A stretch of DNA of 64,000 nt, from the NCBI GenBank assembly GCA_951812615.1, contig CATOSU010000002.1:1984001-2048000 (forward strand). The letters are read 5' to 3'. Positions within the stretch are counted from its first letter, which is position 1, and the number at the start of each line of letters is the position of its first letter. Origin of the DNA: an uncultured Paracoccaceae bacterium (GTDB taxonomy: Bacteria > Pseudomonadota > Alphaproteobacteria > Rhodobacterales > Rhodobacteraceae). The position numbers were made by a program, and so were the translations under genes. The notes below the pieces were generated by a model, which had not been told where the DNA came from, made no database searches, and saw only the letters and a program-made list of their open reading frames with translations. This document shows, one piece after another, positions 17,518 through 25,951 of the stretch.

Positions 17518-17808
17518 TCACAGGGAATGCGTCAGACGGATCAGGGTCTGTTCCATCGGCGGTATGCCGTCGGGAAAGATCTCGATGATCTGCACCGACC
17601 CGATGTCAATGCCCATCAGATCCTCCAGCTTCAGGTCCTTCACCCGCCCGGAATAGGTAAAATCAACACAGGTCCCGCGGGTGCAGACGTCGATGTTGGA
17701 AAACGGGAAAGGTGAATTTCCGATCGCTGTTGTGATCCTTTCGAGCTGATCGTCACTGAGCGCATTTGCGGCCAGTTTACTGGCGACGATTTTTTTCATG
17801 TCAGACAT
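17518..17808 (-). CDS. 96-aa peptide, possible radical SAM substrate (candidate precursor)
   Basis: The start at 17808 follows GGAAA at a good distance; the frame is open further upstream, but that part overlaps the preceding gene. Residues 14-28 (ANALSDDQLERITTA) resemble the LSDDELE-type leader helix seen in Nif11/NHLP and related modified peptides. The middle has a short two-cysteine block CTRGTC (42-47), and the C-terminal half (SVQIIEIFPDGIPP) looks like a small folded domain. No known family is recognised. Precursor status is inference from the leader-like motif and tight linkage to the radical SAM gene. Confidence 0.6.
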   Translation of the reverse strand: MSDMKKIVASKLAANALSDDQLERITTAIGNSPFPFSNIDVCTRGTCVDFTYSGRVKDLKLEDLMGIDIGSVQIIEIFPDGIPPMEQTLIRLTHSL

Positions 17809-17837
17809 GGGATTTCCTTTCGGTTCAGTTGGTTGGT

Positions 17838-18407
17838 TCAGGCCATCAATGGCCAGGGGATTTCTCCGCCGCGCAGAACCAGCACCTTTTCGGCACTGCA
17901 GTTCTGTTCGACGAAGTCGTCGCACGCGTCGCGGCTGTCCGGGCCGAAAACCCGGGTCTTGGTCGCCACGACGATGGTGCCCTCGGGCACGACGAGACAG
18001 CCGGAATGCCCGACGGTGCCATCGGGTATATCGGCGAACACGACGAAATTGTCGTCCATCGCCTGCCCGGCCTTCATGATTGTGACCGGCGCACCAAAGG
18101 CGGGCTGGATCGGCACCTGATGTGTGCCGACCCCGTCATGCACGGTGATTTCCGTGGCACCGGTGGTGTTCACCATCACCGCTTCGGCCTCGAACGGGAC
18201 CAGCGCCTTTTCGCAGGTCTCGGACACGATAAAGACCATGTTCCATTCCGGCGGGTCCGTCGGACCGGGCCGCATTTCCAGCTGCGCCACGTAGTTCGAA
18301 CATGGCAGGATACCCCGTGCGGTCAGCCGCACCATCAGGCTGCGCGCGATCCAGCGGGCCTCGTACTGTGCCACGCCCCAGGCGCGTTTCATTTCGGCAG
18401 GTTCCAT
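17838..18407 (-). CDS. hypothetical protein (189 aa)
   Basis: AGGAGG precedes the ATG at 18407. The protein is soluble, without signal peptide or membrane span. It has a short helical head (MKRAWGVAQYEARWIARSLM) and then a beta-rich body with several Asp/Gly turns and five cysteines, including the C-terminal DACDDFVEQNC pair. I recognise no family. It sits 29 bp upstream of the peptide gene and 20 bp downstream of another orphan, so it belongs to the same transcript. Confidence 0.7.
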   Translation of the reverse strand: MEPAEMKRAWGVAQYEARWIARSLMVRLTARGILPCSNYVAQLEMRPGPTDPPEWNMVFIVSETCEKALVPFEAEAVMVNTTGATEITVHDGVGTHQVPIQPAFGAPVTIMKAGQAMDDNFVVFADIPDGTVGHSGCLVVPEGTIVVATKTRVFGPDSRDACDDFVEQNCSAEKVLVLRGGEIPWPLMA

Positions 18408-18427
18408 TGTCGTTGCCCTCCTTCCGC

Positions 18428-18751
18428 TCAGCTTGCTGTGCTCACGGGCAACGACTCGATGATGTCGTTGTCCCAGATGATGTCGACCCGGGTGATGGGC
18501 CCGATATGGTCGGTCTGCTCGTAGCGCACATCGCGGTAGTCGATGTCGGCGGTGCCCACCTGACCGGTATCAACGATGGTCAGCACCAGCAGCAGGATCG
18601 ACCCGTTGATGCCCTGCGGTTCGCGCTTGGTCAGAACCGGCTTCAGCGCGCCGTTGGTGGTTTCGACCTCGCCGGTCACGATGAGCTTGCGCGGGCCCGG
18701 CGGCTGGGCGTTGATCCAGGCCGCAAAACCTCTGGTGTTGGGGGATGTCAT
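18428..18751 (-). CDS. hypothetical protein (107 aa)
   Basis: AGGAGA precedes the ATG. The sequence is beta-strand rich (KLIVTGEVETTNG, NGSILLLVLTIVDTG, ITRVDIIWDNDIIESLP) with no signal peptide and no cysteine, suggestive of a small beta-sandwich. No family recognised. It lies between the outer-membrane barrel gene and the 189-aa orphan, all on one strand with short gaps. Confidence 0.65.
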   Translation of the reverse strand: MTSPNTRGFAAWINAQPPGPRKLIVTGEVETTNGALKPVLTKREPQGINGSILLLVLTIVDTGQVGTADIDYRDVRYEQTDHIGPITRVDIIWDNDIIESLPVSTAS

Positions 18752-18796
18752 ATGCTTTCTCCTAATTGAAATTATTGGATAATCCGGGCAACCCGG

Positions 18797-19870
18797 TCAG
18801 AATTTCAGTGCCAGCGATACGGTGGTCAGTTCCTCCTTGGTCAGGTTGCTGTAATGGGTGCCGCGCCGGTGCACGATTTCCAGCGCGCTGGTGCGTTTCG
18901 TGTTCAGAAAGGCACCGGCCTTCACGGTCAGGTGCTCGGCGGAATCCGAATTCAGCACGTCATAGAAGGCCGACAGGCTCAGGCTCGTGTAAAATCCGTT
19001 GGTGTCCTTGGGCCGGAACGAATAGGTCGCGCCCAGATTGGCCCCGACCCAGCCCTGATCGGTCCCGGTCGTCAGCCCGGTCTGACCGCCGTCGCGAACA
19101 TCGCGGAAATCGGCCACCATGTTGAACTGCCACCAGAACCCGTCACCGACCCGACCGTTCAGCAACAACCCCAGATCGTAGGGTGTCCATGATGCGTTCA
19201 GGCCGATGATGTTGGCATCACCGTCAAAATCGGTCATCGCATAGGGGGCGACGTGAAAGATCTGAATCGGGAACAGGGCGGAATTGACAACCTGAAATTC
19301 GGCCAGCACGCCGGCCCGCAGGCGGGACGACATCGGCGTGTTCGCCACCTCGCTTCCGTTGAATTCCAGGAACGGCGCGAACCCGTAGCGGGACACATAG
19401 GCGCCGCTGCGGTCCTCGATTTCGCCGGCACAGGGATCGCCCAGCACCCAGAACAATGCGCCCTTCGCGGTCCAGCTGTCCTGCTGGGTCAGCCCGTCAT
19501 GGGAATAGGAAAACGTCGCCCCGCTCAACGCCCCGGCGTCGAGGTTCGGCGCGGTGACCGAGAAATCCGACAGGCCGCTGCGCAGCCGGAACCGCCGGTC
19601 CACATTGCATCCGGCCCGGTTTGCCGCCGCAATCGCCGCCACGCTGACCCCTGCAGGCTTTTCCTGAACGCCAAAGTAAACCAGCGTCTTCTGTTCCGTG
19701 ATCAGCCCCGGATCGGCCAGCAGACCGTCGGCCTCCCCGCCCTTCTCGATCAGCCCGTTCTTATTGAAATCATAAGCGGAAATCTGGTCCTTGCTCAGGC
19801 TCAGCGCGGCCCCGGTCTGCAGCGCAAGCGCCGCAACCGTACCGGCAACACTTTGTAACATGATACGCAT
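18797..19870 (-). CDS. outer-membrane beta-barrel protein with calcium-loop motif
   Basis: The start at 19870 is set by AAGGAGG just upstream. A signal peptide of about 24 residues ends near TGAALS. Directly after it, DFNKNGLIEKGG has the D-x-N-x-N-G pattern of an EF-hand calcium loop. The rest alternates short amphipathic strands (WWQFNMVADFRDV, FYTSLSLSAFYDVL) and ends in aromatic LALKF, the usual C-terminal signal of outer-membrane barrels. It may be a porin or channel exporting or importing a product of the cluster. It starts 11 bp after the preceding stop. Confidence 0.7.
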   Translation of the reverse strand: MRIMLQSVAGTVAALALQTGAALSLSKDQISAYDFNKNGLIEKGGEADGLLADPGLITEQKTLVYFGVQEKPAGVSVAAIAAANRAGCNVDRRFRLRSGLSDFSVTAPNLDAGALSGATFSYSHDGLTQQDSWTAKGALFWVLGDPCAGEIEDRSGAYVSRYGFAPFLEFNGSEVANTPMSSRLRAGVLAEFQVVNSALFPIQIFHVAPYAMTDFDGDANIIGLNASWTPYDLGLLLNGRVGDGFWWQFNMVADFRDVRDGGQTGLTTGTDQGWVGANLGATYSFRPKDTNGFYTSLSLSAFYDVLNSDSAEHLTVKAGAFLNTKRTSALEIVHRRGTHYSNLTKEELTTVSLALKF

Positions 19871-19881
19871 TTTCGCCTCCT

Positions 19882-20169
19882 TCACCATTTCACAATCCAG
19901 CCGCGCTTTTCGTAATTGCGAACCGTCGCCGCGATCAGGTGATAAACTTTCGGATTTTTTCTGACGTCTCCCGGGGCAAGGTTCAGCCCGTCGCGCTGAA
20001 ACGGCGGATAGCGGTTCATGACGCCGACAACGAACGCGTCAATTGCCGCCTGACCGCCCAGAACGTATTTGGAAACGGGGTCATCAATTGCCACGCTGTC
20101 CGGATTGGCGGGGTTCAGCAGTTTACGAATACGCGCGGAAATCGCGGTCACATGTCTTACATTAGGCAT
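19882..20169 (-). CDS. hypothetical protein (95 aa)
   Basis: The ATG at 20169 follows GGAG; an in-frame ATG at 20193 is less well placed. The small basic protein has the core HVTAISARIRKLLNPANPDS and ends in RNYEKRGWIVKW. No signal peptide, cysteine or known family. First gene of the tight run that leads to the barrel, orphans, peptide and radical SAM genes; about 90 bp and a strong hairpin separate it from the peroxidase. Confidence 0.6.
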   Translation of the reverse strand: MPNVRHVTAISARIRKLLNPANPDSVAIDDPVSKYVLGGQAAIDAFVVGVMNRYPPFQRDGLNLAPGDVRKNPKVYHLIAATVRNYEKRGWIVKW

Positions 20170-20190
20170 TTCAAACTCCTTTTTCGGATT

Positions 20191-20255
20191 CAATTCCGCC
20201 GTTTCGGGGAATTGCAGATCGGACGCTGCCGGGCGGGAAACCCCGGCAGCGTCCG
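20191..20255 (-). terminator. strong hairpins between peroxidase and the downstream small gene (no U-run)
   Basis: A perfect 14-bp stem CGGACGCTGCCGGG / CCCGGCAGCGTCCG (20220-20233, 20242-20255) starts 3 bp after the peroxidase stop, followed in the direction of transcription by a 7-bp stem (20208-20214 with 20191-20197). With no T-run this may be an attenuator or mRNA-stability element rather than a full terminator, letting downstream genes be made at lower level. Confidence 0.5.
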
Positions 20256-20257
20256 GC

Positions 20258-22054
20258 TCAGTCCTTCAGCGTGCCGGCGGCACGCATCAGGTCCGGCAGG
20301 CCGGTGATGGCGACCCCGTTGGGCAGGATGCTGTCGGCTGGCGACCAGCTCTGCCCGCCGGGCGCGGCGTTCCAGAAGCTGTCCGGATCATGCCGGACGA
20401 GGCCGACAATCGTGTCCGCGACGATGCGCGATCCCAGCGGGCCAAGGCTCTGCCCGCCGCTCAGGGTTTCGGCCTCTTTCAGGACGTAGAACCACAGCGG
20501 CGTATGAGCTTCGAACCCACCCGCAAGCACGGCCTCGGCGGTTGCGCCCGAGGCGATCTGATCGGGGCTCAACTGCGGTGTGTCGATGCCGTAGCCGTCA
20601 CGCAGCGCGGCAATGCAGCCCTGCGCGGTCGGCACGTTCAGCCGATGCCCCCGCCGCAGGTTGCGCCGCGCCAGATGTTTCAGAACCGCATGCGCGCCTT
20701 CGGGCTCGTTGATCAGGTTGCGCAGCGGCAGCGCCAGCCGCGTATCGATCCTGCGCGCCGACCGGTCCGGCGTTTCCTCCGTGACCGGGAACACGAAACG
20801 GGACCAGTCGATCGGCCAGTGCGACGGCAGCGATTCTGCGCCTCCACCACCGGGCAGCGGCATCGGCGGTGTTGCGCCGCCGGTGAACTCGAACAACTGG
20901 CGGAACGTGGCATGATCCGTCAGCGGCGCGCCGAAGGGCCGGCCGAACAATTCGTTCCAGTCATAGGCGTCGCGCGCCATGGAATGCCCGAACCGGAAGG
21001 CGGCCACCGAAAACTCAAGCGGCAGCGGCATCAGATCGGGCCGTGCCGGCAGGTTGTTGGCAAAGAACCGGTCGTAGACCCGGGTGCCGTTTTTTCTGAC
21101 ATCGTTTAGGGTTTCGGGGTCGCAAACCGCTTCCAGATACCGGTTCAGGACCAGCCACTGATATACCCAGATCGTGCGCCGCCGCCCCCAGTCGAACAGC
21201 GCATCCGACCCGGCGCCGGGCGCATCCGGATGGTTGTCGCCATGCGTATAGCTGCGCTGCACGATTTCGTTATGCAGCCGCACCCAGGCCAGGTGAAACT
21301 GTGACACGGCAAGGTTTTCGTCGTTGCGCATGTCGCCCAGCACCGCGCGCTGAACCCGGATCGATCCGTCCTCGTTCACGAACACGTCGCGCAGCGGTTT
21401 CGGCAGCGCCCGCAATTCTTCCTCGGTCACCAGCCCTTTGCGCAGCAGATCGCGCAGGCGCAGCACATCGCGCGCCGGATCGTCGGGCGGGCGAATGTCG
21501 CCGAACCCCGCATCGGTCACGGTGCCCGCCCACAGCTTGGCCCGGTCGCCGTGAAACCGCAGCGCGTCGATCAGCTTGCTGGCAAAACCGCCCACCACCG
21601 GCCCGCCGCCATGCACGCTGTCAAGATTGAGCGCGCCGGACCGCAGGTTTTTCAGATTGTCGCGGACCGTGCCGCGCTCCAGCGGAACGACCTTTTCGGT
21701 GTCGATTACCGACAGACCATCCTCGCGGTCGGTGTTGGCGGTAATGTCGTGGTCGATGAACTGACCGAAATAGGTGAAGACCGGCGGGATCAGCGAGTTT
21801 TCGTGCGGATCCGCGGGTTCGGCCACCATCGCATCGGCAAGGGCATCGAGATGCCCGGTGGTTTGCGGGGCATCAATATTCCCCGTGGCCGTTTCGAAAA
21901 AATATGCGAAATTCCCCAGATCTCTGTGGTCGATTGTCAAACGTTCCGTCGTCAGCCCGCAGGCACTTGCCGCCGAAAACCCGACCGCATCCTTTCCTGC
22001 TTTTTCCTCGGTTGAAAGTTTGGCGGACTTTCCGTGTCCTGGTAGAAAAAACAT
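20258..22054 (-). CDS. animal-type haem peroxidase family protein
   Basis: A 598-aa protein of the peroxidase-cyclooxygenase superfamily. The start at 22054 has GGGAGG 7 bp upstream. FTYFGQFIDHDIT places the distal His at about residue 102 with the calcium-binding Asp beside it, GDMRNDEN (240-247) carries the catalytic Arg/Glu, and FRFGHSM the proximal His at about 357. No signal peptide is seen, so it is cytosolic or exported by another route. The family oxidises halides or organic donors with H2O2. Clustering with a haloperoxidase-fold protein, a subtilase and a barrel suggests a joint extracellular or envelope function, which is not known. Confidence 0.85.
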   Translation of the reverse strand: MFFLPGHGKSAKLSTEEKAGKDAVGFSAASACGLTTERLTIDHRDLGNFAYFFETATGNIDAPQTTGHLDALADAMVAEPADPHENSLIPPVFTYFGQFIDHDITANTDREDGLSVIDTEKVVPLERGTVRDNLKNLRSGALNLDSVHGGGPVVGGFASKLIDALRFHGDRAKLWAGTVTDAGFGDIRPPDDPARDVLRLRDLLRKGLVTEEELRALPKPLRDVFVNEDGSIRVQRAVLGDMRNDENLAVSQFHLAWVRLHNEIVQRSYTHGDNHPDAPGAGSDALFDWGRRRTIWVYQWLVLNRYLEAVCDPETLNDVRKNGTRVYDRFFANNLPARPDLMPLPLEFSVAAFRFGHSMARDAYDWNELFGRPFGAPLTDHATFRQLFEFTGGATPPMPLPGGGGAESLPSHWPIDWSRFVFPVTEETPDRSARRIDTRLALPLRNLINEPEGAHAVLKHLARRNLRRGHRLNVPTAQGCIAALRDGYGIDTPQLSPDQIASGATAEAVLAGGFEAHTPLWFYVLKEAETLSGGQSLGPLGSRIVADTIVGLVRHDPDSFWNAAPGGQSWSPADSILPNGVAITGLPDLMRAAGTLKD

Positions 22055-22200
22055 CACTTTCCTCCCTTTCGAATTCCAGCGGATTGCATCCGGTATTCGC
22101 GGCATTCACAGGAAGTGTCGGAGAAAAACGGGATAAAAACATCAGGGCCAGCGTGAGTAATTCGTGAATGAATCGTTAATTCGAACAGAGGCTTTCACGC

Positions 22201-22230
22201 AAAAAATAAGGCAGGCCATAAAGGCCCGCC
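22201..22230 (-). terminator. rho-independent terminator after the subtilase gene
   Basis: Read on the minus strand, GGCGGGCC-tttat-GGCCTGCC (one mismatch) is followed by TTATTTTTT, 27 bp past the subtilase stop. It splits the cluster into a PAP2-subtilase unit and a peroxidase-led unit with its own promoter in 22055-22200. Confidence 0.8.
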
Positions 22231-22256
22231 GACTAAAATAACTTGCTATAAAAATC

Positions 22257-24593
22257 TCAGCGCCGGCCGAACCGGTTATGGCGCGCGGCGTCATCGTCCT
22301 GAACATGCGCTTTCATCCGCCCTGCCCCGGCCTTCAGGCGCGTGACCTGCCCGGGATAGGCGGAAGTCTTTTCTTCCTCGGCGGCCTGTTCGACCAGGTC
22401 CCGGATCGCTTGCGGCAGATCGACACGTTCGCCCTGATGCAGGATGTCGACAAGGCGTCGGGTAATCTTGGCCGCGCCAAAGCTGGTGCCCTGCATCGCC
22501 ACCACGCTGCCGTCCCGTGACCCGCTGCCCAACGTCCCGAAATGGGCCGCGCCATCGCGCACCGGAAGCGACGCGGTCGGCTCGGACAGGCGCAGCCGCA
22601 TCGGATCGCGCGGATCAGGCTTCTTCGACACCTCGTCACTCTTCTTGTGAATGCCGGTGCCCGAGTAGGGTTCCATCCGGCCGTCCGACCCGCGATGCCC
22701 CGCCGCGATGGCGGTCACGCGCTCCAGCCCGATTGCGTTGATCGTGCCATGCCTGCGCAGCACGTTGGACACGTCGGTGATCTCCGGATCGGTGCCATCC
22801 AGCGGATAGCTATAGCTGTCAATGACCCGCCCGGTTTCATCGAAACGCTCGTAATCCGCCACTTCGAAATAGCTCCGGCGATTGGTCAGCGATTCCGCCC
22901 GTTCGTTCTGATCCGTCTGCACGCTGATATCGACCGTCAGCGGCTCTGCCGCCATGTTTTTCAGCCGGATTTTCCACAGCCCCGCCGGCGCCAGCGGCCC
23001 GGGTTCATAAAGCTGCGTCTGTTTCGCAGCGATAACATAGCGTGCCCGCAACCGGGACGACCGCGCCTTGCCGCCGAGCGTGGTTTTCTCCGGCCGCAAC
23101 CGGCTGTAGAGCCCCAGCACCGGTTGATCGCCCACCCGGTAGTCCCGGTATTGCTGGTTCCCCGCGCGTTTCAGCCCGCTGCTGTCACCCAGCGGCGAGA
23201 TCACTTCGACCGCAATCGGGACCGGTCCGCCCTTGGCGATTTCCGTCGCATCGCTCCAGATTTCCACGAAACTGGCGGACTGGTCCTCGGGCAGCAGCCG
23301 CCAGTCGAATTCCAGCACGGCCCCCGCCATGATCCGCGTGCGGATATTGCCGCGTTCGAGGTTTTCGTTGCCCGCCGGCATCGACAGCAGGACAGGCCGG
23401 AACCCCGCGCTTTCCCGAAACGTGTTCAGTTCGCGCATCACGCTGGCAATCAGGTCATATCCGTCGCGCGAATCCGCCTGCTTGCCGAACGACAGGTTGA
23501 TCACCACCGGATAACCCATATCCGTCGGGTCGGAGGGTTTGCCCGTGTCTGCTCCGGCACCGCGGGGCGGCTTCGGTGGATGGTTGCCCAGCCAGACCGC
23601 ATCGGACAGCATCACGGTTCGCAGGATGCCGTGGATCGCGAAAAACTCGAGAAACTGCGCCGAATGCCCGACCAGCGCCCGTTCCGGCAGGTTCACGGCA
23701 ATGATACGCGTGCGCGCGGCCAGATCGGCGTCAATCCCGGCATCCATGCCCGCCGCACAATCCAGCACATGCGCGCCATGCGCCGCCCGGCGGGCCAGCT
23801 CTTTCTGGCCAAAGAGGTTTTCGAAATCTTCCAGATGGCAGGCCCGGTTGAACGCCGCTTCGTCCAGCTGACCGGACAGCAGATGACCGGCCGTGTGATC
23901 CCGCAGCGCCTGATTGATGTCAGGGGCCAGCATTTCCTGCCCGAACGGCAGGTACATCTGTTCACCCTGTTTCTTGCCGACCTCTTCATCCGGGTTCAGG
24001 TGCCGCCGCGCCGCCGTCTGCTGCCACGCGGCCAGAACCCGGGTCGTGCCGTCGGCCATCCGCGTGCTGCGATGGCCCAGCGGCAGTCCGACGTCGATGA
24101 GACCGACCACGACGCTGTCTTCGGGCAGATCGAATTCGGGCGGCAGACGATGTCCCTTTTTCAGCGCATCGGGACGCGGACCATGGTCTTCCAGATGTTT
24201 GAAATGGCACTCCAGATCGACCGTCAAGTCGCCGCCGTCGCAAACACGCTTGTTGCACCCAGTCACCGTGTTCAGCGGCAACGGCGGCAGCGTCGTTTTC
24301 CTCTTGTAGATCTGGTTCAGGGCAACGCGAAGCAGTTCCCGCAGGAACGCCTCGCTTGCGTTGACCGCATCCCGGGCGCTCTTCGTTTCGGTGCGCAGGC
24401 TGTCCCGGAACGGTTCGAACCCCTCGGTGAACTGCGGATAGACCAGCCGCCTGCTGTCATCCGGACTGTTTTCCAAAAGCGCGTCCTGCCGGATCAGCGG
24501 ATGCAGCCCGCCGGTCACCTTGTTCCAGTCCGCATACGGCGAAATCCAGTCCGTGTCGTCCCGGTCTTTCCAATCGGTCCATTCGAACGTCAT
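22257..24593 (-). CDS. subtilisin-like (S8) serine peptidase
   Basis: A 778-aa protein with the S8 triad: Asp167 in VVVGLIDVGLPLGHR, His272 in AAHGAHVLDCAAG, and Ser in GTSFGAAK near the C-terminus. VINLSFG, before the oxyanion region, also fits. A long N-terminal region (1-150) and a large insert before the Ser are unusual, and no signal peptide is seen. The start ATG overlaps the stop of the PAP2 gene (ATGA), so the two are translationally coupled; ATG 24605 is an alternative. It could process a partner protein or peptide of the cluster. Confidence 0.85.
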   Translation of the reverse strand: MTFEWTDWKDRDDTDWISPYADWNKVTGGLHPLIRQDALLENSPDDSRRLVYPQFTEGFEPFRDSLRTETKSARDAVNASEAFLRELLRVALNQIYKRKTTLPPLPLNTVTGCNKRVCDGGDLTVDLECHFKHLEDHGPRPDALKKGHRLPPEFDLPEDSVVVGLIDVGLPLGHRSTRMADGTTRVLAAWQQTAARRHLNPDEEVGKKQGEQMYLPFGQEMLAPDINQALRDHTAGHLLSGQLDEAAFNRACHLEDFENLFGQKELARRAAHGAHVLDCAAGMDAGIDADLAARTRIIAVNLPERALVGHSAQFLEFFAIHGILRTVMLSDAVWLGNHPPKPPRGAGADTGKPSDPTDMGYPVVINLSFGKQADSRDGYDLIASVMRELNTFRESAGFRPVLLSMPAGNENLERGNIRTRIMAGAVLEFDWRLLPEDQSASFVEIWSDATEIAKGGPVPIAVEVISPLGDSSGLKRAGNQQYRDYRVGDQPVLGLYSRLRPEKTTLGGKARSSRLRARYVIAAKQTQLYEPGPLAPAGLWKIRLKNMAAEPLTVDISVQTDQNERAESLTNRRSYFEVADYERFDETGRVIDSYSYPLDGTDPEITDVSNVLRRHGTINAIGLERVTAIAAGHRGSDGRMEPYSGTGIHKKSDEVSKKPDPRDPMRLRLSEPTASLPVRDGAAHFGTLGSGSRDGSVVAMQGTSFGAAKITRRLVDILHQGERVDLPQAIRDLVEQAAEEEKTSAYPGQVTRLKAGAGRMKAHVQDDDAARHNRFGRR

Positions 24594-25783
24594 TTCCGGC
24601 CCCATTCCGCCGCGGTCTCGGCCAGATAGGCCGCCGTTACCGGACCCTTCGCGGGGGTCGGGATATTCCAGTCCTCCCAGTCGTGATCGGGAAAACGCGA
24701 CAGCAGAAAATCAAAGCTGTCCTTTTTGTCGATCTCACCAAGGTCGAACTTCGCCTTCCAGCCGGTCTTTGCCCCGGTCAGAACCGCCCAAACCGCCTCA
24801 CCAATCATACATCCCAGAACCGCGCCGGCCGCGCTGTCGACCGGGAAATGCACCCCGGCGACAGTCCGGTTGACCGCCACACGATGCGCGATGCGGAACA
24901 CCATGGCCTGCGGGTTCTTCTGGCCGGTGATCGCATCCCGCAGGTCCGCACCCGGATCCATCAGCCGGTGCAGTACCGTGGCCAGCGCAAAGGCCTCGGT
25001 CGCATGACCGCTGGGATAAGACGAATGGTCCGGTGTCTGGATCATCGGCTGCACCTTCGTCGAAAATGCGATGGGCCGCGGGGTCCAGCACAGGTTCTTG
25101 ATCTGCATTTCCAGCCCGTAGGCCAGTGCCTGCGTCGCCGTCAGCAGCTCCAGCGAATACTTGCGGGCGCCGGAATCCAGCTGCCCGGCCAGCCCAATGA
25201 AGGACAGGATATCGCCCAGCTGGTTGTTGATCTCGGGGACGCGGTCAAACCGCAGGTCTGAATAGTTCCGAAGCCAGGTCAACTGATGTTCCAGATCCGC
25301 GACCGTCGGCGCGGTGGTTTCGAAAACCGTGCAGCCGTCCAGCTGCAGCATCGCCTGGCCGGGATGATAGTCTCCCTTGTCATCCACCCGGCTTGCCGTG
25401 CCTGAAACGACGAACCGGCTGGCCAGTTCGGAAATCAGCATCGTCACCCGGCGCGAGGGATCGAGATGCTCCAGCGGACGATCGTCCCCCGGCAACCCGG
25501 CCAGCGGATTAACACCGGTGTCCGGCGCCCCGTCCCAGAACCCGGTAACGGCATCCTGCGTGACGATCAGCGCCGTGTTCAGCAAGGCCGACGACGGACC
25601 GCCCGCGTGACCCGTGCCACCGCCCGCGCCGCCGCCTCCGGCGCCGCCACCACCGGCTCCGCCGCCGCCTGCGCCACCGCCACCTGCGCCACCGCCGCCG
25701 GCACCACCGCCGCCTGCACCACCGCCACCAGCTCCGCCACCGCCGGCACCTCCGCCGCCTGCTCCGCCACCCATCAAGCCCAT
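24590..25783 (-). CDS. PAP2 / vanadium-haloperoxidase-fold protein with (GGGGA)n head
   Basis: A 397-aa protein; ATG 25783 has GGAGG 5 bp upstream. Residues about 4-58 are a nearly pure Gly/Ala repeat. The C-terminal half has the PAP2/vanadium haloperoxidase triad of motifs: TPRPIAF, YPSGHAT and NRTVAGVHFPVD. These proteins are acid phosphatases or, with vanadate, haloperoxidases. There are no membrane spans or signal peptide, so it resembles the soluble haloperoxidase-like branch rather than lipid phosphatases. It is the first gene of the minus-strand cluster, divergent from the SARP-like regulator. Confidence 0.8.
   Translation of the reverse strand: MGLMGGGAGGGGAGGGGAGGGGAGGGGAGGGGAGGGGAGGGGAGGGGAGGGGAGGGTGHAGGPSSALLNTALIVTQDAVTGFWDGAPDTGVNPLAGLPGDDRPLEHLDPSRRVTMLISELASRFVVSGTASRVDDKGDYHPGQAMLQLDGCTVFETTAPTVADLEHQLTWLRNYSDLRFDRVPEINNQLGDILSFIGLAGQLDSGARKYSLELLTATQALAYGLEMQIKNLCWTPRPIAFSTKVQPMIQTPDHSSYPSGHATEAFALATVLHRLMDPGADLRDAITGQKNPQAMVFRIAHRVAVNRTVAGVHFPVDSAAGAVLGCMIGEAVWAVLTGAKTGWKAKFDLGEIDKKDSFDFLLSRFPDHDWEDWNIPTPAKGPVTAAYLAETAAEWGRK
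25615..25774 (-). repeat. 15-bp degenerate repeats encoding GGGGA pentapeptides
   Basis: The 5' end of the PAP2-type gene consists of about ten copies of a 15-bp unit encoding GGGGA (complement of GCCACCGCCGCCTGC-like units). Third positions vary, so the tract is conserved at protein level and not a recent slippage product. The unit is a multiple of three, so length changes would keep frame. Confidence 0.85.
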
Positions 25784-25951
25784 GTCATCCTCCACAGTCG
25801 TTTCCCGGATTTCGACAAATCGACCCCGCCGCTGTCAACGGCACACGCGCAGAATCACGGAGATTTCACGCTGTTCGCGCTCTGATTGATAAATTTGCCT
25901 CAATGTGGTTAAGTATTCCGGTGCCTCGCCTCAAGATTGCCGGGTTCTGAA

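Noticed and set aside
22542-24629. 695-aa plus-strand frame opposite the subtilase
   Set aside because: Arg/Gln/Pro-rich antisense shadow with no domain; the minus strand has the S8 catalytic triad.
25615-25774. GC-rich 15-bp repeats as a CRISPR array or slippage switch
   Set aside because: There are no unique spacers, and the unit is a multiple of three within a coding frame.
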